From Aradus depressus (lineage: Eukaryota > Arthropoda > Insecta > Hemiptera > Aradidae): DNA of 64,000 nucleotides. Positions within the stretch are counted from its first letter, which is position 1. Each line of letters begins with the position of its first letter. Below are positions 22,271-34,300 of the stretch, one piece after another. The position numbers and the translations under genes were made by a program. Where the stretch lies: assembly GCA_963662175.1 (NCBI GenBank), contig OY759227.1, positions 1,148,501 through 1,212,500 of the forward strand, written 5' to 3'. The notes below the pieces were generated by a model that saw nothing but the letters and a program-made list of their open reading frames with translations, searched no databases and was not told where the DNA came from.

Positions 22271-23488
22271 TTTTTTTTTTTTATTTATTTATTTATTTAT
22301 ATATTTACAACGGCATAATAACATTTGCCATTAGCAATTGTGATAAATAGAGCAGTGTCAGGTGCGTGGCTGTACTGCTGAGGTACGTGACCGAAGAGGA
22401 GTCCAGGCTAGTCCTGGAGCAGGTCCCTCTGCCATATCCGCTTGAGGCGTCGTGGTGGATTTGTGGGGAGAGTGTTTGTAGATAATTCTTGTATAAGTGG
22501 ATTGCCGTGATGATGGAGTTTGTCGTGAAAATTTTGATATCGTGTCTTGATAACAGAAGGTACAAATTGGATATTGAGGTCATTATGTAATGTGAGGTTG
22601 GAAACGTAAAATGGTGCATTGGCAATGTGGCGTAGTATGATGGATTGTATTGACTGAATGCGTTGTATGTTTGATTTTTTGGCTGATCCCCATATCTCGA
22701 TGCCGTAAGTCCAGATGGGTTTTAGTATAGTGTTGTAAATGTGAAGTTTGTTTTCAAGCGATAATGTCGATCGTCGTCCGATGATGGATTTCAGTCGTCC
22801 AAATCGTCTTTTGAGGTCTGTGCGTTTCAGTCTGATATGAGTTGTCCAAGTTAAACGTCTGTCTAAATGAAGTCCTAGATATCGTACAGTGTCGGATGCA
22901 GGAATGGGCTGGTTGTTAATGTAAACTGATGGACAAGTGTTGTGTCTGAGGGTAAATGTGGTTTGCAGAGATTTGTCTCCATTAATTTTTATTCTCCATT
23001 TGTTGGCCCAATCTGTTAGCTGGTGTAAATGTTCCTGTAAGTGTGAGCTTGCTTGTGTTGGGTCTGAGTGTGTTGAGAGAATGGCTGTGTTGTCTGCGTA
23101 CGTAGCGAGTAGTGTGTTTTCGTGTTGTGGAATGTGTGATGTGTAGAGAGAGAAGAGTAGGGGACTGAGGGAACTTCCTTGGGAGACTCCAGCTTTGACC
23201 TCCAAAAAATGCGATGAAGAAGATCCCTCAGACACCCTAAAGTTTCTGTTCTCTAAGAATGACTTAAGTATTAAATAATATGTGTGAGGAAGGTGAGTTT
23301 TAAGTGTGTATAGCAAGCCTGGGTGCCAGACACGATCAAACGCTTTTTCAATGTCCAGAAATACGCCTGTGCAAAACTCTTTTCTTTCAAAGCTGGTGGC
23401 GATGTAATCGACCAAACGATGGCACTGGTGTATTGTCGAATGTCTTTGTCGAAAGCCAAATTGATGGTCTGGGAGAAGGTTGTCTTGT
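22271..23488 (-). mobile_element. Jockey-clade LINE, 5'-truncated, with 13-bp TSD
   Basis: The minus-strand RT fragment is followed by a short 3' UTR and an (A/AAT)n tail visible at 22271-22305. TATTAATTAACTT is duplicated at 22258-22270 and 23489-23501. Truncation removed the endonuclease and the first RT motifs. Confidence 0.9.
22408..23488 (-). pseudogene. Jockey-clade reverse transcriptase, C-terminal portion
   Basis: The frame enters at DNLLPDHQFGFRQRHSTIHQ (about 23480) and stays open to 22408. It contains FLDIEKAFDRVWH, AGVSQGSSLSP, the catalytic box as YADNTAIL, a thumb region with VRYLGLHLDRRLTW, and a C-terminal TYGIEIWGSA block, all typical of Jockey-type enzymes. The second catalytic Asp is Asn (YADN instead of YADD), which should abolish polymerisation although the frame has no stop. 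The endonuclease is lost through 5' truncation. Neighbouring R1-clade copies sit in the same target block but belong to another family. Confidence 0.9.
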
Positions 23489-23501
23489 TATTAATTAACT
23501 T

Positions 23502-24299
23502 ATTTACATTGTTTAAACTAAAAAAATTCTCTTAATTATGAAATAATAAAAAATATCCCTTCCCATGCATTGTGTAATTTGAGTCATGTGCAGTGATTTG
23601 TTTTTGGATGTGGTGTTGGTCATGTGATGTAACATAAATGTGTATATAAAAATTATAATCCCCAAATAATAATGTTAGTTTTGTGTGTTCTGGTTTGTCT
23701 AATTGTTCCTCAGGATGGTTGGGTGCGGCGCCCATAGAGAAAACCACTCTCTTCCCTGACCCCTGGGTTGGAGAGGTCTTTCCAGGTATCAATCCTACTT
23801 GGCAATAGGAGGCCACTCGCACTCCTCTGCGCCATTCTTTCTCAAACTCCGATCGATATTCCTTTCTGGACACTCATCCCCTGACATCGGCTGAAGGAAG
23901 CTCGTCATACTCCAAGGAAGCCCAAGCGGTTTCCTAGCCTGCTTTTAGACTGACTTAAGGGAGAGCGTCAACTTCTCCAGAGACAAAATCGGTCTCAGTC
24001 TGCTTAATTAAGACTAATCCCATTCATCACCATTCATTCCCACGCTACTTAAATAATTAACTATGAATACAAAAAGCTCTCTAATGCTTACTGAATGTCA
24101 ATTAAATCAAGTGATCAACCCCTTATCCCACTAATAATTATTGTTAATAGTTCTACCTGAACTAAAATTAACATAAATAAATTTCTGAATACCTACTACT
24201 AATAAAAAAAATATACCACAGTCTTATTGTCATGGCCTTGTCTCTAATTTGTCCGTCTGTCTGTCTGTTTGACCTGATTAGGTTCGGATTAAATTTGCA
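23502..24299. other. unassigned; one unidentified minus-strand frame
   Basis: A 113-codon minus-strand frame (23532-23873) contains EFEKEWRRGVRVASY and NPHPEEQ-like stretches, but I recognise no domain and its start is not ATG. The rest is AT-rich with the pyrimidine bias of the neighbouring block. Confidence 0.25.
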
Positions 24300-25361
24300 T
24301 TACTTTAAATTTTGACCAATATGAAATTTCACAAGGCCTAAACTGAAATAAAATATATTTTTCTTGCGAATACCTCGCCGAATTAGGTCTCCCATTTTGT
24401 CGTCCGTCCGCCTATAAACATTCTTGTAATTCTTTACCGTCTGTCTGTTTTCGTTTATTCTTTTTACTTTCTTTCGTCTGTTTTTCTTACTGTTTTGATT
24501 TGTTTGTCTCTGTCTATAAAATGTACTCTCAATTAAATTTATAAAATATTTATTTCTACTTCGCGAATTTTCTAATTTAAATTCTACAAATTTGTCACTA
24601 ACTTTCTGAGAACCAACCTTCTCACCAGTACCTAATCGTTCGAGGGCGCCGGTAGCTCAGTGGTATGCGTGCTTGCCTTCTGAGCTCAAGTTTGTGGGTT
24701 CAAAACCCGGCCGAGGCCTTTAGTTTATTTTATCTGGGAGGTAAAATAAACTTAAGCACGCCGTCCTTCGGATGGGACGTTAAGCGATGGTCCCGAGCCG
24801 GTACGATGTCAGGTACTCGTTAAAGACCCCTGCCCTAGGTGAATAAAAATTTAGGGTAGGCAAAATTTAGGACTCCCAGAGTAGAGTCGGGCTCATGTCC
24901 ACCAGAGTGACGAAAGAACGCACTGGTAGCAGGCGATATGACCTCGTTGTTAAAGCCCGGGCATGGACCATAAAACCTAACCTAACCTACCTAATCGTTC
25001 CTTATTAGAAATATCGGCTTCCTCTATGCATCTATCTTCTAATTTAAATTCTGCACTATTTTTCCTAATATTTTCAAGAATAACTATCTCCTTTGTTTTT
25101 AATACTTCCTCTATCGAAACCTCAGTTTCCTCTTTGCTATCTATTTCTACTTCCATCGGAATTTCTATTTTTTCGACTAATTCTATATTGTCCATAACTT
25201 CCTCTGCGCTTTTAATCTCTTCGTGAGACACTACGGCTATTTCCCTAACATCCGATGTTTCTAATCTCGTTTCTATTATTTTGGTTTCTTTCAACTTTAA
25301 CTCTAGGTTTTCGATTCTCCTTTGCTTCCTTTCGCCGATTTTGTCTACATCTTCTTTTATT
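24300..25361 (-). pseudogene. Lys/Glu-rich reading frame interrupted by a SINE
   Basis: On the minus strand a frame opens at the satellite border (25361) and runs through IENLELKLKETK and a Glu-rich stretch to ERLG at the SINE target site. It resumes in the same phase on the far side (TGEKVGSQKVSDK) and continues through a Lys/Arg-rich part to a TAA at 24300-24302. Leaving out the SINE and one TSD copy, about 234 codons are open, long for DNA this AT-rich. The N-terminal half is acidic with coiled-coil character; the C-terminal half is basic (KKNRRKKVKR). I do not recognise the family; a gag-like retroelement protein is one possibility. The 5' end is cut by satellite. Confidence 0.45.
24642..24988 (+). 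mobile_element. tRNA-derived SINE with 12-bp TSD
   Basis: The tRNA-like head has a polymerase III A box (TAGCTCAGTGG, 24653-24663) and B box (GGTTCAAAACC, 24697-24707). A ~230-bp body follows, with GGATGGGACGTTAAG and a GTACGATGTCAGG segment resembling conserved SINE cores. The 3' tail is CCTAACCTAACCTA-like. ACCTAATCGTTC flanks it at 24630-24641 and 24989-25000. Length is 347 bp. The tail equals the insect telomere repeat (TTAGG complement), probably by chance or through tail slippage. Confidence 0.9.
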
Positions 25362-28300
25362 TTCTACTTTTTGGACAACCAAACTACATTCATAAATCAA
25401 ATTGCATTACTCCAGAATAAAACAAAGAGGTGCTACAACTCATGGGCAACTGTAATTGCCAGTAACAGCAGCTATTTTAGAAAGCTAGTGTAGCGAACTT
25501 CAGATTTGCGCTGAGGGCTTTTATACCTCCAATTGGAAATACAACTTGTCTTCTTAGAATAATAATATCTGGAGTATATCTCGAATTTTAAGAATATTTG
25601 TTCTGTTTAGACTACCAAACTAGATTCATATATCAATACGCAGTCAGCTGTCAGCTATTTCAGAAAGTTAGTGAACCGAACTTCAGTTTTGCGCTGAGAT
25701 CTTCAATAACTTCAATTTGGAATAGAACTTGTCTTCATAGAATAATAATATCTGGAGGGAATATCTCGAACTTAATGTATTTTTCTACTTCATGGACTAC
25801 CAAACTACATTCATATATCAAATAGCATTACTCCAGAAAAACTAAAAAGGTGCTAGAGCTCATGGGCGACAGTTATTGCCAATAACAGGAGCTTTTTTAG
25901 AAAGTTAGTGAACCGAACTTCAGATTTGCGTAGAGGGCTTCAATACCTTCAATTGGGAATACAAATTCTCATCTAATAATAATATTACCTGGAGTATATT
26001 TCGAACTTTAAGTAGATTTCCTCTGTTTGTACTACCAAACTATATTCATATATCAAATTGCATTACTCCAGAATAAAACAAATAGGTGCTGCAGCTCATG
26101 GGAGACTGTTATTGCCAGTAACGACAGCTATTTGAGAAAGTTCGTTAACCGAACTTCAGGTTTGCCCTGAGGGCTTCAATACCTCCAATTGAGAATACAA
26201 CTTGTCTTCTTAGAATAATAATACCTTTAAAGGCTTTCTCGAACTTTACGTATAATGCTTCTGTTTGGACTACCAAACTACATTCATAAATCAATACGCA
26301 GTCAGCTGTCAGCTATTTTAGAAAGTTATTTGAACTGAACTTCAGTTTTGCGATGAGGACTTGTGTTTGCTACCAAACTACATTCTTAATATATCAAATT
26401 GCATTGCTCCAGTATAAAACACAGGGAAGCTAGAGCTAATGAACGACTGTTATTGCCAGTAACAGCAGCATTTCAGAAAGTTAATAAACCGAACTTCAGA
26501 TTTGCGCTAAGCGCTTCAATACCTTCAATTTGGAATACAATTTGTCTTCTTAGAATAATAATATCTGGGGAGAATACCTTGAACTTTAAGAATTGTTCTA
26601 CTTTTTGGACAACCAAACTACATTCATAAATCAAATATCATTACTCCAGAATAAATAAAAAGATGCTAGAGCTCATATGCGACAGTTATTGCCAATAACA
26701 GGAGCTTTTTTAGAAAGTTAGTGAACCGAACTTCACATTTGCGTAGAGGGCTTCAATACTTCAATTGGGAATACAAATTGTCTTCTAATAATAATATTTC
26801 CTGGAGTCTATTTCGAACTTTAAGTAGATTTCCTCTGCTTGTACTACCAAACTACATTCATATATCAAATTGCATTACTCCAGAATAAAACAAATAGGTG
26901 CTGCAGCTCATGGGAGACTGTTATTGTCAGTAACGACAGCTATTTCAGAAAGTCAGTGAACCGAACTTCAGATTTGCGCAGAGGACTTCTATATCCCCAA
27001 TTTGGAATACAACTTGTCTTCTAAGAATAATAATACCTTTAGAGGCATTCTCGAACTTTACGTATAATTCTTTTGTTTGGACTACCAAACTACATTCATA
27101 TATCAATACGCAAGCAGCTGTCAGCTATTAAAGAAAGTTAGTGAACTGAACTTCAGTTTTGCGATGAGTACTTCAATTTGTAATACAACTTGTCTTCTAA
27201 GAATAATATTACCTGGAGTCTATCTCGAACTTTAAGTAGATTTCCTCTGTTTGTACTATCAAACTACATTCATATATCAAATTGCATTACTCCAGAATAA
27301 AACAAATAGGTGCTGCGGCTCATGCGAGACTGTTATTGCCAGTAACGGCAGCTATTTCAGAATGTCAGTGAACCGAACTTGGGATTTGCGCAGAGGTCTT
27401 CAATACCCCTAATTTGAAATACAACTTGTCTTCTTAGAATAATAATACCTGTAGAGGCTATCTCGAACTTTACGTATAATTCTTCTGTTTTGACTATCAA
27501 ACTACATTCATAAATCAATACGCAGTCAGCTATTTCAGAAAGTTAGTGAACTGAACTTCAGTTTTGCGATGATGACTTGTGTTTACTACCAAACTACATT
27601 CTTAATATATCAAATTGCATTGCTCCAGTATAAAACACAGGGAAGCTAGAGCTAATGAACGACTGTTATTGCCAGTAACAGCAGCTATTTCAGAAAGTTA
27701 ATAAACCGAACTTCAGATTTGCGCTGAGCGATTCAACATTTAATTTGGAATACAATTTGTCTTCTTGAATAATAATATCTGGGGAGAATACCTTGAACTT
27801 TAAGTATTCTTCTACTTTTTGGACAACCAAACTACATTGATAAATCAAATTGCATTACTCCAGAATAAAACAAAGAGGTGTTACAACTCATGGGCAACTG
27901 TAATTGCCAATAACAGGAGCTTTTTTAGAAAGTTAGTGAACGGAACTTCAGATTTGCGTAGAGGGCGTCAATACCTTATATTGGGAATACAAATTGTCTT
28001 CTAATAAAAATATTACCTGGAGTCTATCTCGAACTTTAAGTAGATTTCCTCTGTTTGTACTACCAAACTACATTCATATATCAAATTGCATTACTTCAGA
28101 ATAAAACAAATAGGTGCTGCAGCTCATGGGAGACTGTTATTGCCAGTGACGACAGCTATTTGAGAAACTTAGTGAACCGAACTTCAGATTTGCGCAGAGG
28201 ACTTCTATACCCCTAATTTGAAATACAACTTGTCTTCTTAGAATAATAATATCTGGGGAGAATACCTTGAACTTTACGTATAACTCTTCTGTTTGGACTA

Positions 28301-31300
28301 CCAAACTACATTCATATATCAATACGCACGTAGCTGTCAGCTATTTAAGAAAGTTAGTGAACTGAACTTCAGATTTGCGTAGAGGGCTTCAATACCTTAT
28401 ATTGGGAATACAAATTGTCTTCTAATAATAATATTAGCTGGAGTCTATTTCGAACTTTAAGTAGATTTCCTCTGTTTGTATTAGCAAACTACATTTATAT
28501 ATCAAATTGCATTTCTTCAGAACAAAACAAATAGCTGCTGCAGCTCATGGGAGACTGTTATTGCCAGTAACAACAGCTATTCCATTAAGTCAATGAACCG
28601 AATTTCAGATTTGCGCAGAGGACTTCTGTATCCCCAATTTGGAATACAACTTGTCTTCTAACAATAATAATACCTTTAGAGGCTTTCTCGAACTTTACGT
28701 ATAATTCTTCTGTTTGGACTACCAAACTACATTCATATATCAATACGCAAGCAGCTGTCAGCTATTTAAGAAAGTTAGTGAACTGAACTTCAGTTTTGCG
28801 ATGAGGACTTCAATTTGTAATACAACTTGTCTTCTAAGAATAATATTACCTGGAGTCTATCTCGAACTTTAAGTAGATTTCCTCTGTTTGTACTATCAAA
28901 CTACATTCATATATCAAATTGCATTACTCCAGAATAAAACAAATAGGTGCTGCGGCTCATGCGAGACTGTTATTGCCAGTAACGGCAGCTATTTCAGAAT
29001 GTCAGTGAACCGAACTTGGGATTTGCGCAGAGGTCTTCAATACCCCTAATTTGAAATACAACTTGTCTTCTTAGAATAATAATACCTGTAGAGGCTATCT
29101 CGAACTTTACGTATAATTCTTCTGTTTTGACTATCAAACTACATTCATAAATCAATACGCAGTCAGCTATTTCAGAAAGTTAGTGAACTGAACTTCAGTT
29201 TTGCGATGATGACTTGTGTTTACTACCAAACTACATTCTTAATATATCAAATTGCATTGCTCCAGTATAAAACACAGGGAAGCTAGAGCTAATGAACGAC
29301 TGTTATTGCCAGTAACAGCAGCTATTTCAGAAAGTTAATAAACCGAACTTCAGATTTGCGCTGAGCGATTCAACATTTAATTTGGAATACAATTTGTCTT
29401 CTTGAATAATAATATCTGGGGAGAATACCTTGAACTTTAAGTATTCTTCTACTTTTTGGACAACCAAACTACATTGATAAATCAAATTGCATTACTCCAG
29501 AATAAAACAAAGAGGTGTTACAACTCATGGGCAACTGTAATTGCCAATAACAGGAGCTTTTTTAGAAAGTTAGTGAACGGAACTTCAGATTTGCGTAGAG
29601 GGCGTCAATACCTTATATTGGGAATACAAATTGTCTTCTAATAAAAATATTACCTGGAGTCTATCTCGAACTTTAAGTAGATTTCCTCTGTTTGTACTAC
29701 CAAACTACATTCATATATCAAATTGCATTACTTCAGAATAAAACAAATAGGTGCTGCAGCTCATGGGAGACTGTTATTGCCAGTGACGACAGCTATTTGA
29801 GAAACTTAGTGAACCGAACTTCAGATTTGCGCAGAGGACTTCTATACCCCTAATTTGAAATACAACTTGTCTTCTTAGAATAATAATATCTGGGGAGAAT
29901 ACCTTGAACTTTACGTATAACTCTTCTGTTTGGACTACCAAACTACATTCATATATCAATACGCACGTAGCTGTCAGCTATTTAAGAAAGTTAGTGAACT
30001 GAACTTCAGATTTGCGTAGAGGGCTTCAATACCTTATATTGGGAATACAAATTGTCTTCTAATAATAATATTAGCTGGAGTCTATTTCGAACTTTAAGTA
30101 GATTTCCTCTGTTTGTACTAGCAAACTACATTTATATATCAAATTGCATTTCTTCAGAACAAAACAAACAGCTGCTGCAGCTCATGGGAGACTGTTATTG
30201 CCAGTAACAACAGCTATTCCATTAAGTCAATGAACCGAATTTCAGATTTGCGCAGAGGACTTCTGTATCCCCAATTTGGAATACAACTTGTCTTCTAACA
30301 ATAATAATACCTTTAGAGGCTTTCTCGAACTTTACGTATAATTCTTCTGTTTGGACTACCAAACTACATTCATATATCAATACGCAAGCAGCTGTCAGCT
30401 ATTTAAGAAAGTTAGTGAACTGAACTTCAGTTTTGCGATGAGGACTTCAATTTGTAATACAACTTGTCTTCTAAGAATAATATTACCTGGAGTCTATCTC
30501 GAACTTTAAGTAGATTTCCTCTGTTTGTACTATCAAACTACATTCATATATCAAATTGCATTACTCCAGAATAAAACAAATAGGTGCTGCGGCTCATGCG
30601 AGACTGTTATTGCCAGTAACGGCAGCTATTTCAGAATGTCAGTGAACCGAACTTGGGATTTGCGCAGAGGACTTCAATACCCCTAATTTGAAATACAACT
30701 TGTCTTCTTAGAATAATAATACCTGTAGAGGCTATCTCGAACTTTACGTATAATTCTTCTGTTTTGCCTATCAAACTACATTCATAAATCAATACACAGT
30801 CAGCTATTTCAGAAAGTTAGTGAACTGAACTTCAGTTTTGCGATGATGACTTGTGTTTACTACCAAACTACATTCTTAATATATCAAATTGCATTGCTCC
30901 AGTATAAAACACAGGAAAGCTAGAGCTAATGAACGACTGTTATTGCCAGTAACAGCAGCTATTTCAGAAAGTTAATAAACCGAACTTCAGATTTGCGCTG
31001 AGCGATTCAATACCTTTAATTTGGAATACAATTTGTCTTCTTAGAATAATAATATCTGGGGAGAATACCTTGAACTTTAAGTATTGTTCTACTTTTTGGA
31101 CAACCAAACTACATTGATAAATCAAATTGCATTACTCCAGAATAAAACAAAGAGGTGTTACAACTCATGGGCAACTGTAATTGCCAATAACAGGAGCTTT
31201 TTTAGAAAGTTAGTGAACGGAACTTCAGATTTCCGTAGAGTGCTTCAATACCTTATATTGGGAATAGAAGATTTCCTCTGTTTGTACTACCAAACTACAT

Positions 31301-34300
31301 TCATATATCAAATTGCATTACTTCAGAATAAAACAAATAGGCAGCTATTTCAGAATGTCAGTGAACCGAACTTCAGATTTGCGCAGAGGACTTCAATACC
31401 CCTAATTTGAAATACAACTTGTCTTCATAGAATAATAATACCTGTAATGGCTATCTCGAACTTTACGTATAATTCTTCTGTTTTGACTACCAAACTACAT
31501 TCTTGATATATCAAATAGCATTGCTCCATAATAAAACACAGGGCAGCTAGAGCTAATGAACGACTGTTATTGCCAGTAACAGGAGCTATTTCAGAAAATT
31601 AATAAACCGAACTTCAGATTTGCGCTGAGCGCTTCAATACCTTCAATTTGTAATACAATTTTTCTTCTTAGAATAATATTACCTGGAGTCTATCTCGAAC
31701 TTTAGGTATATTTCCTCTGTTTGTACTACCAAACTACATTCATATATCAAATTGCATTACTCCAGAATAAAACAAATAGGTGCTGCAGCTCATGGGAGAC
31801 TGCTATTGCCAGTAACGGCAGCTATTACAGAATGTCAGTGAACCGAACTTCAGAGTTGCGCACAGGACTTCTATACCCCCAATTTGGAATACAAGTTGTC
31901 TTCTTAGAATAATAATACATGTAGAGGCTATCTCGAACTTTTCGTATAATTCTTCTGTTTGGACTACCAAACTACATTCATAAATCAATACGCAGTTAGC
32001 TGTCAGCTATTTCAGAAAGTGAGTGAACTGAACTTCAGTTTTGCGATGAGGACTTCAATAACTTCAATTTGTAATACAATTTTTCTTGTTAGAATAATAA
32101 TATCTGAAGAGAATACCTCGAACTTTAAGTATTGTTCTACTTTTTGGACTACCAAACTACATTCAGAAATCAAATTGCATTACTCCAGAATGAAACAAAG
32201 AGGTGCTACAACTCATGGGCAACTGTAATTGCCTATAACAGGAGCTTTTTTAGAAAGTTAGTGAACGGAACTTCAGATTTGCGTAGAGGGTTTCAATACC
32301 TTATATTGCGAATACAAATTGTCTTCTAATAATAATATTACCTGGAGTCTATTTCGAACTTTAAGTAGATTTCATCTGTTGGTACTAGCACACCACATTC
32401 ATATATCAAATTGCATTACTCCAGAATAAAACAAATAGGTGCTGCAGCTCATGGGAGACTGCTATTGCCAGTAACGGCAGCTATTACAGAATGTCAGTGA
32501 ACCGAACTTCAGTTTTGCGATGAGGACTTGTGTTTACTACCAAACTTCATTCTTAACATATCGAATTGCATTGCTCCAGTATAAAACACAGGAAAGCTAG
32601 GGCTAATGAACGACTGTTATTGCCAGTAACAGCAGCTATTTCAGAAAGTTAATAAACCGAACTTCAGATTTGCGCTGAGCGCTTCAATACCTTCAATTTG
32701 GAATACAATTAGTCTTCTCAGAATAATAATATCTGGGGGAAATACCTTGAACTTTAAGTATTGTTCTACTTTTTGGTCAACCAAACTACATTGATAAATC
32801 AAATTGCATTACTCCAGAATGAAACAAACAGGTGCTACAACTCATGGGCAACTGAAATATCCAATAACAAGGGCTTTTTTAGAAAGTTAGTGACCGGAAC
32901 TTCAGATTTGCGTAGAGGGCTTCAATACCTTATATTGGGAATACAAATTGTCTTCTAATAATAATATTACCTGGAGTCTATTTCGAACTTTAAGTAGATT
33001 TCCTCTGTTTGTACTAGCAAACTACATTAATATATCAAATTGCATTACTTCAGAACAAAACAAATAGCTGCTGCAGCTCATGGGAGACTGTTATTGCCAG
33101 TAACGACAGCTATTCCATTAAGTCAATGAACCGAATTTCAGATTTGCGCAGAGGACTTCTGTATCCCCAATTTGGAATACAACTTGTCTTCTAACAATAA
33201 TAATACCCTTAGAGACTTTCTCGAACTTTACGTATAATTCTTCTGTTTGGACTACCAAACTACATTCATATATCAATACGCAAGCAGGTCTCAGCTATTT
33301 AAGAAAGTTAGTGAACTGAACTTCAGTTTTGCGATGAGGACTTCAATTTGTAATACAACTTGTCTTCTAAGAATAATATTACCTGGAGTCTATCTCGAAG
33401 TTTAAGTAGATTTCCTCTGTTTGTACTACCAAACTACATTCATATATCAAATTGCATTACTCCAGAATAAAACAAATAGGTGCTGCAGCTCATGGGAGAC
33501 TGCTATTGCCAGTAACGGCAGCTATTACAGATTGTCAGTGAACCGAACTTCAGAGTTGCGCAGAGGACTTCCATACCCCCAATTTGGAATACAATTAGTC
33601 TTCTCAGAATAATAATATCTGGGGGGAATACCTTGAACTTTAAGTATTGTTCTACTTTTTGGAAAACCAAAGTACATTGATAAATCAAATTGCATTACTC
33701 CAGAATAAAAAAAAAGGTGCTACAACTCATGGGCAACTGTAATTGCCAATAACAGGAGCTTTTTTAGAAAGTTAGTGAACGGAACTTCAGATTTGCGATG
33801 AGGACTTCAATACCCCTAATTTGAAATACAACTTGTCTTCATAGAATAATAATACCTGTAATGGCTATCTCGAACTTTACGTATAATTCTTCTGTTTTGA
33901 CTACCAAACTACATTCTTAATATATCAAGTTGCACTATAATAATATCTGAAGAGAATACCTCGAACTTTAAGTATTGTTCTACTTTTTGGACTACCAAAC
34001 TACATTCAGAAATCAAATTGCATTACTCCAGAATGAAACAAAGAGGTGCTACAACTCATGGGCAACTGTAATTGCCAATAACAGGAGCTTTTTTAGAAAG
34101 TTAGTGAACGGAACTTCAGATTTGCGTAGAGGGCTTCAATACCTTATATTGCGAATACAAATTGTCTTCTAATAATAATATTACCTGGAGTCTATTTCGA
34201 ACTTTAAGTAGATTTCCTCTGTTGGTACTAGCACACTACATTCATATATCAAATTGCATTACTCCAGAATAAAACAAATAGGTGCTGCAGCTCATGGGAG

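Noticed and set aside
23532..23873. 113-codon minus-strand frame as a gene
   Set aside because: No ATG start, no recognisable domain, second half turns AT-rich; kept only as a note in the spacer entry.
24642..24725. A functional tRNA gene
   Set aside because: A and B boxes are present, but the cloverleaf is degenerate and the sequence continues into a SINE body with flanking TSD.
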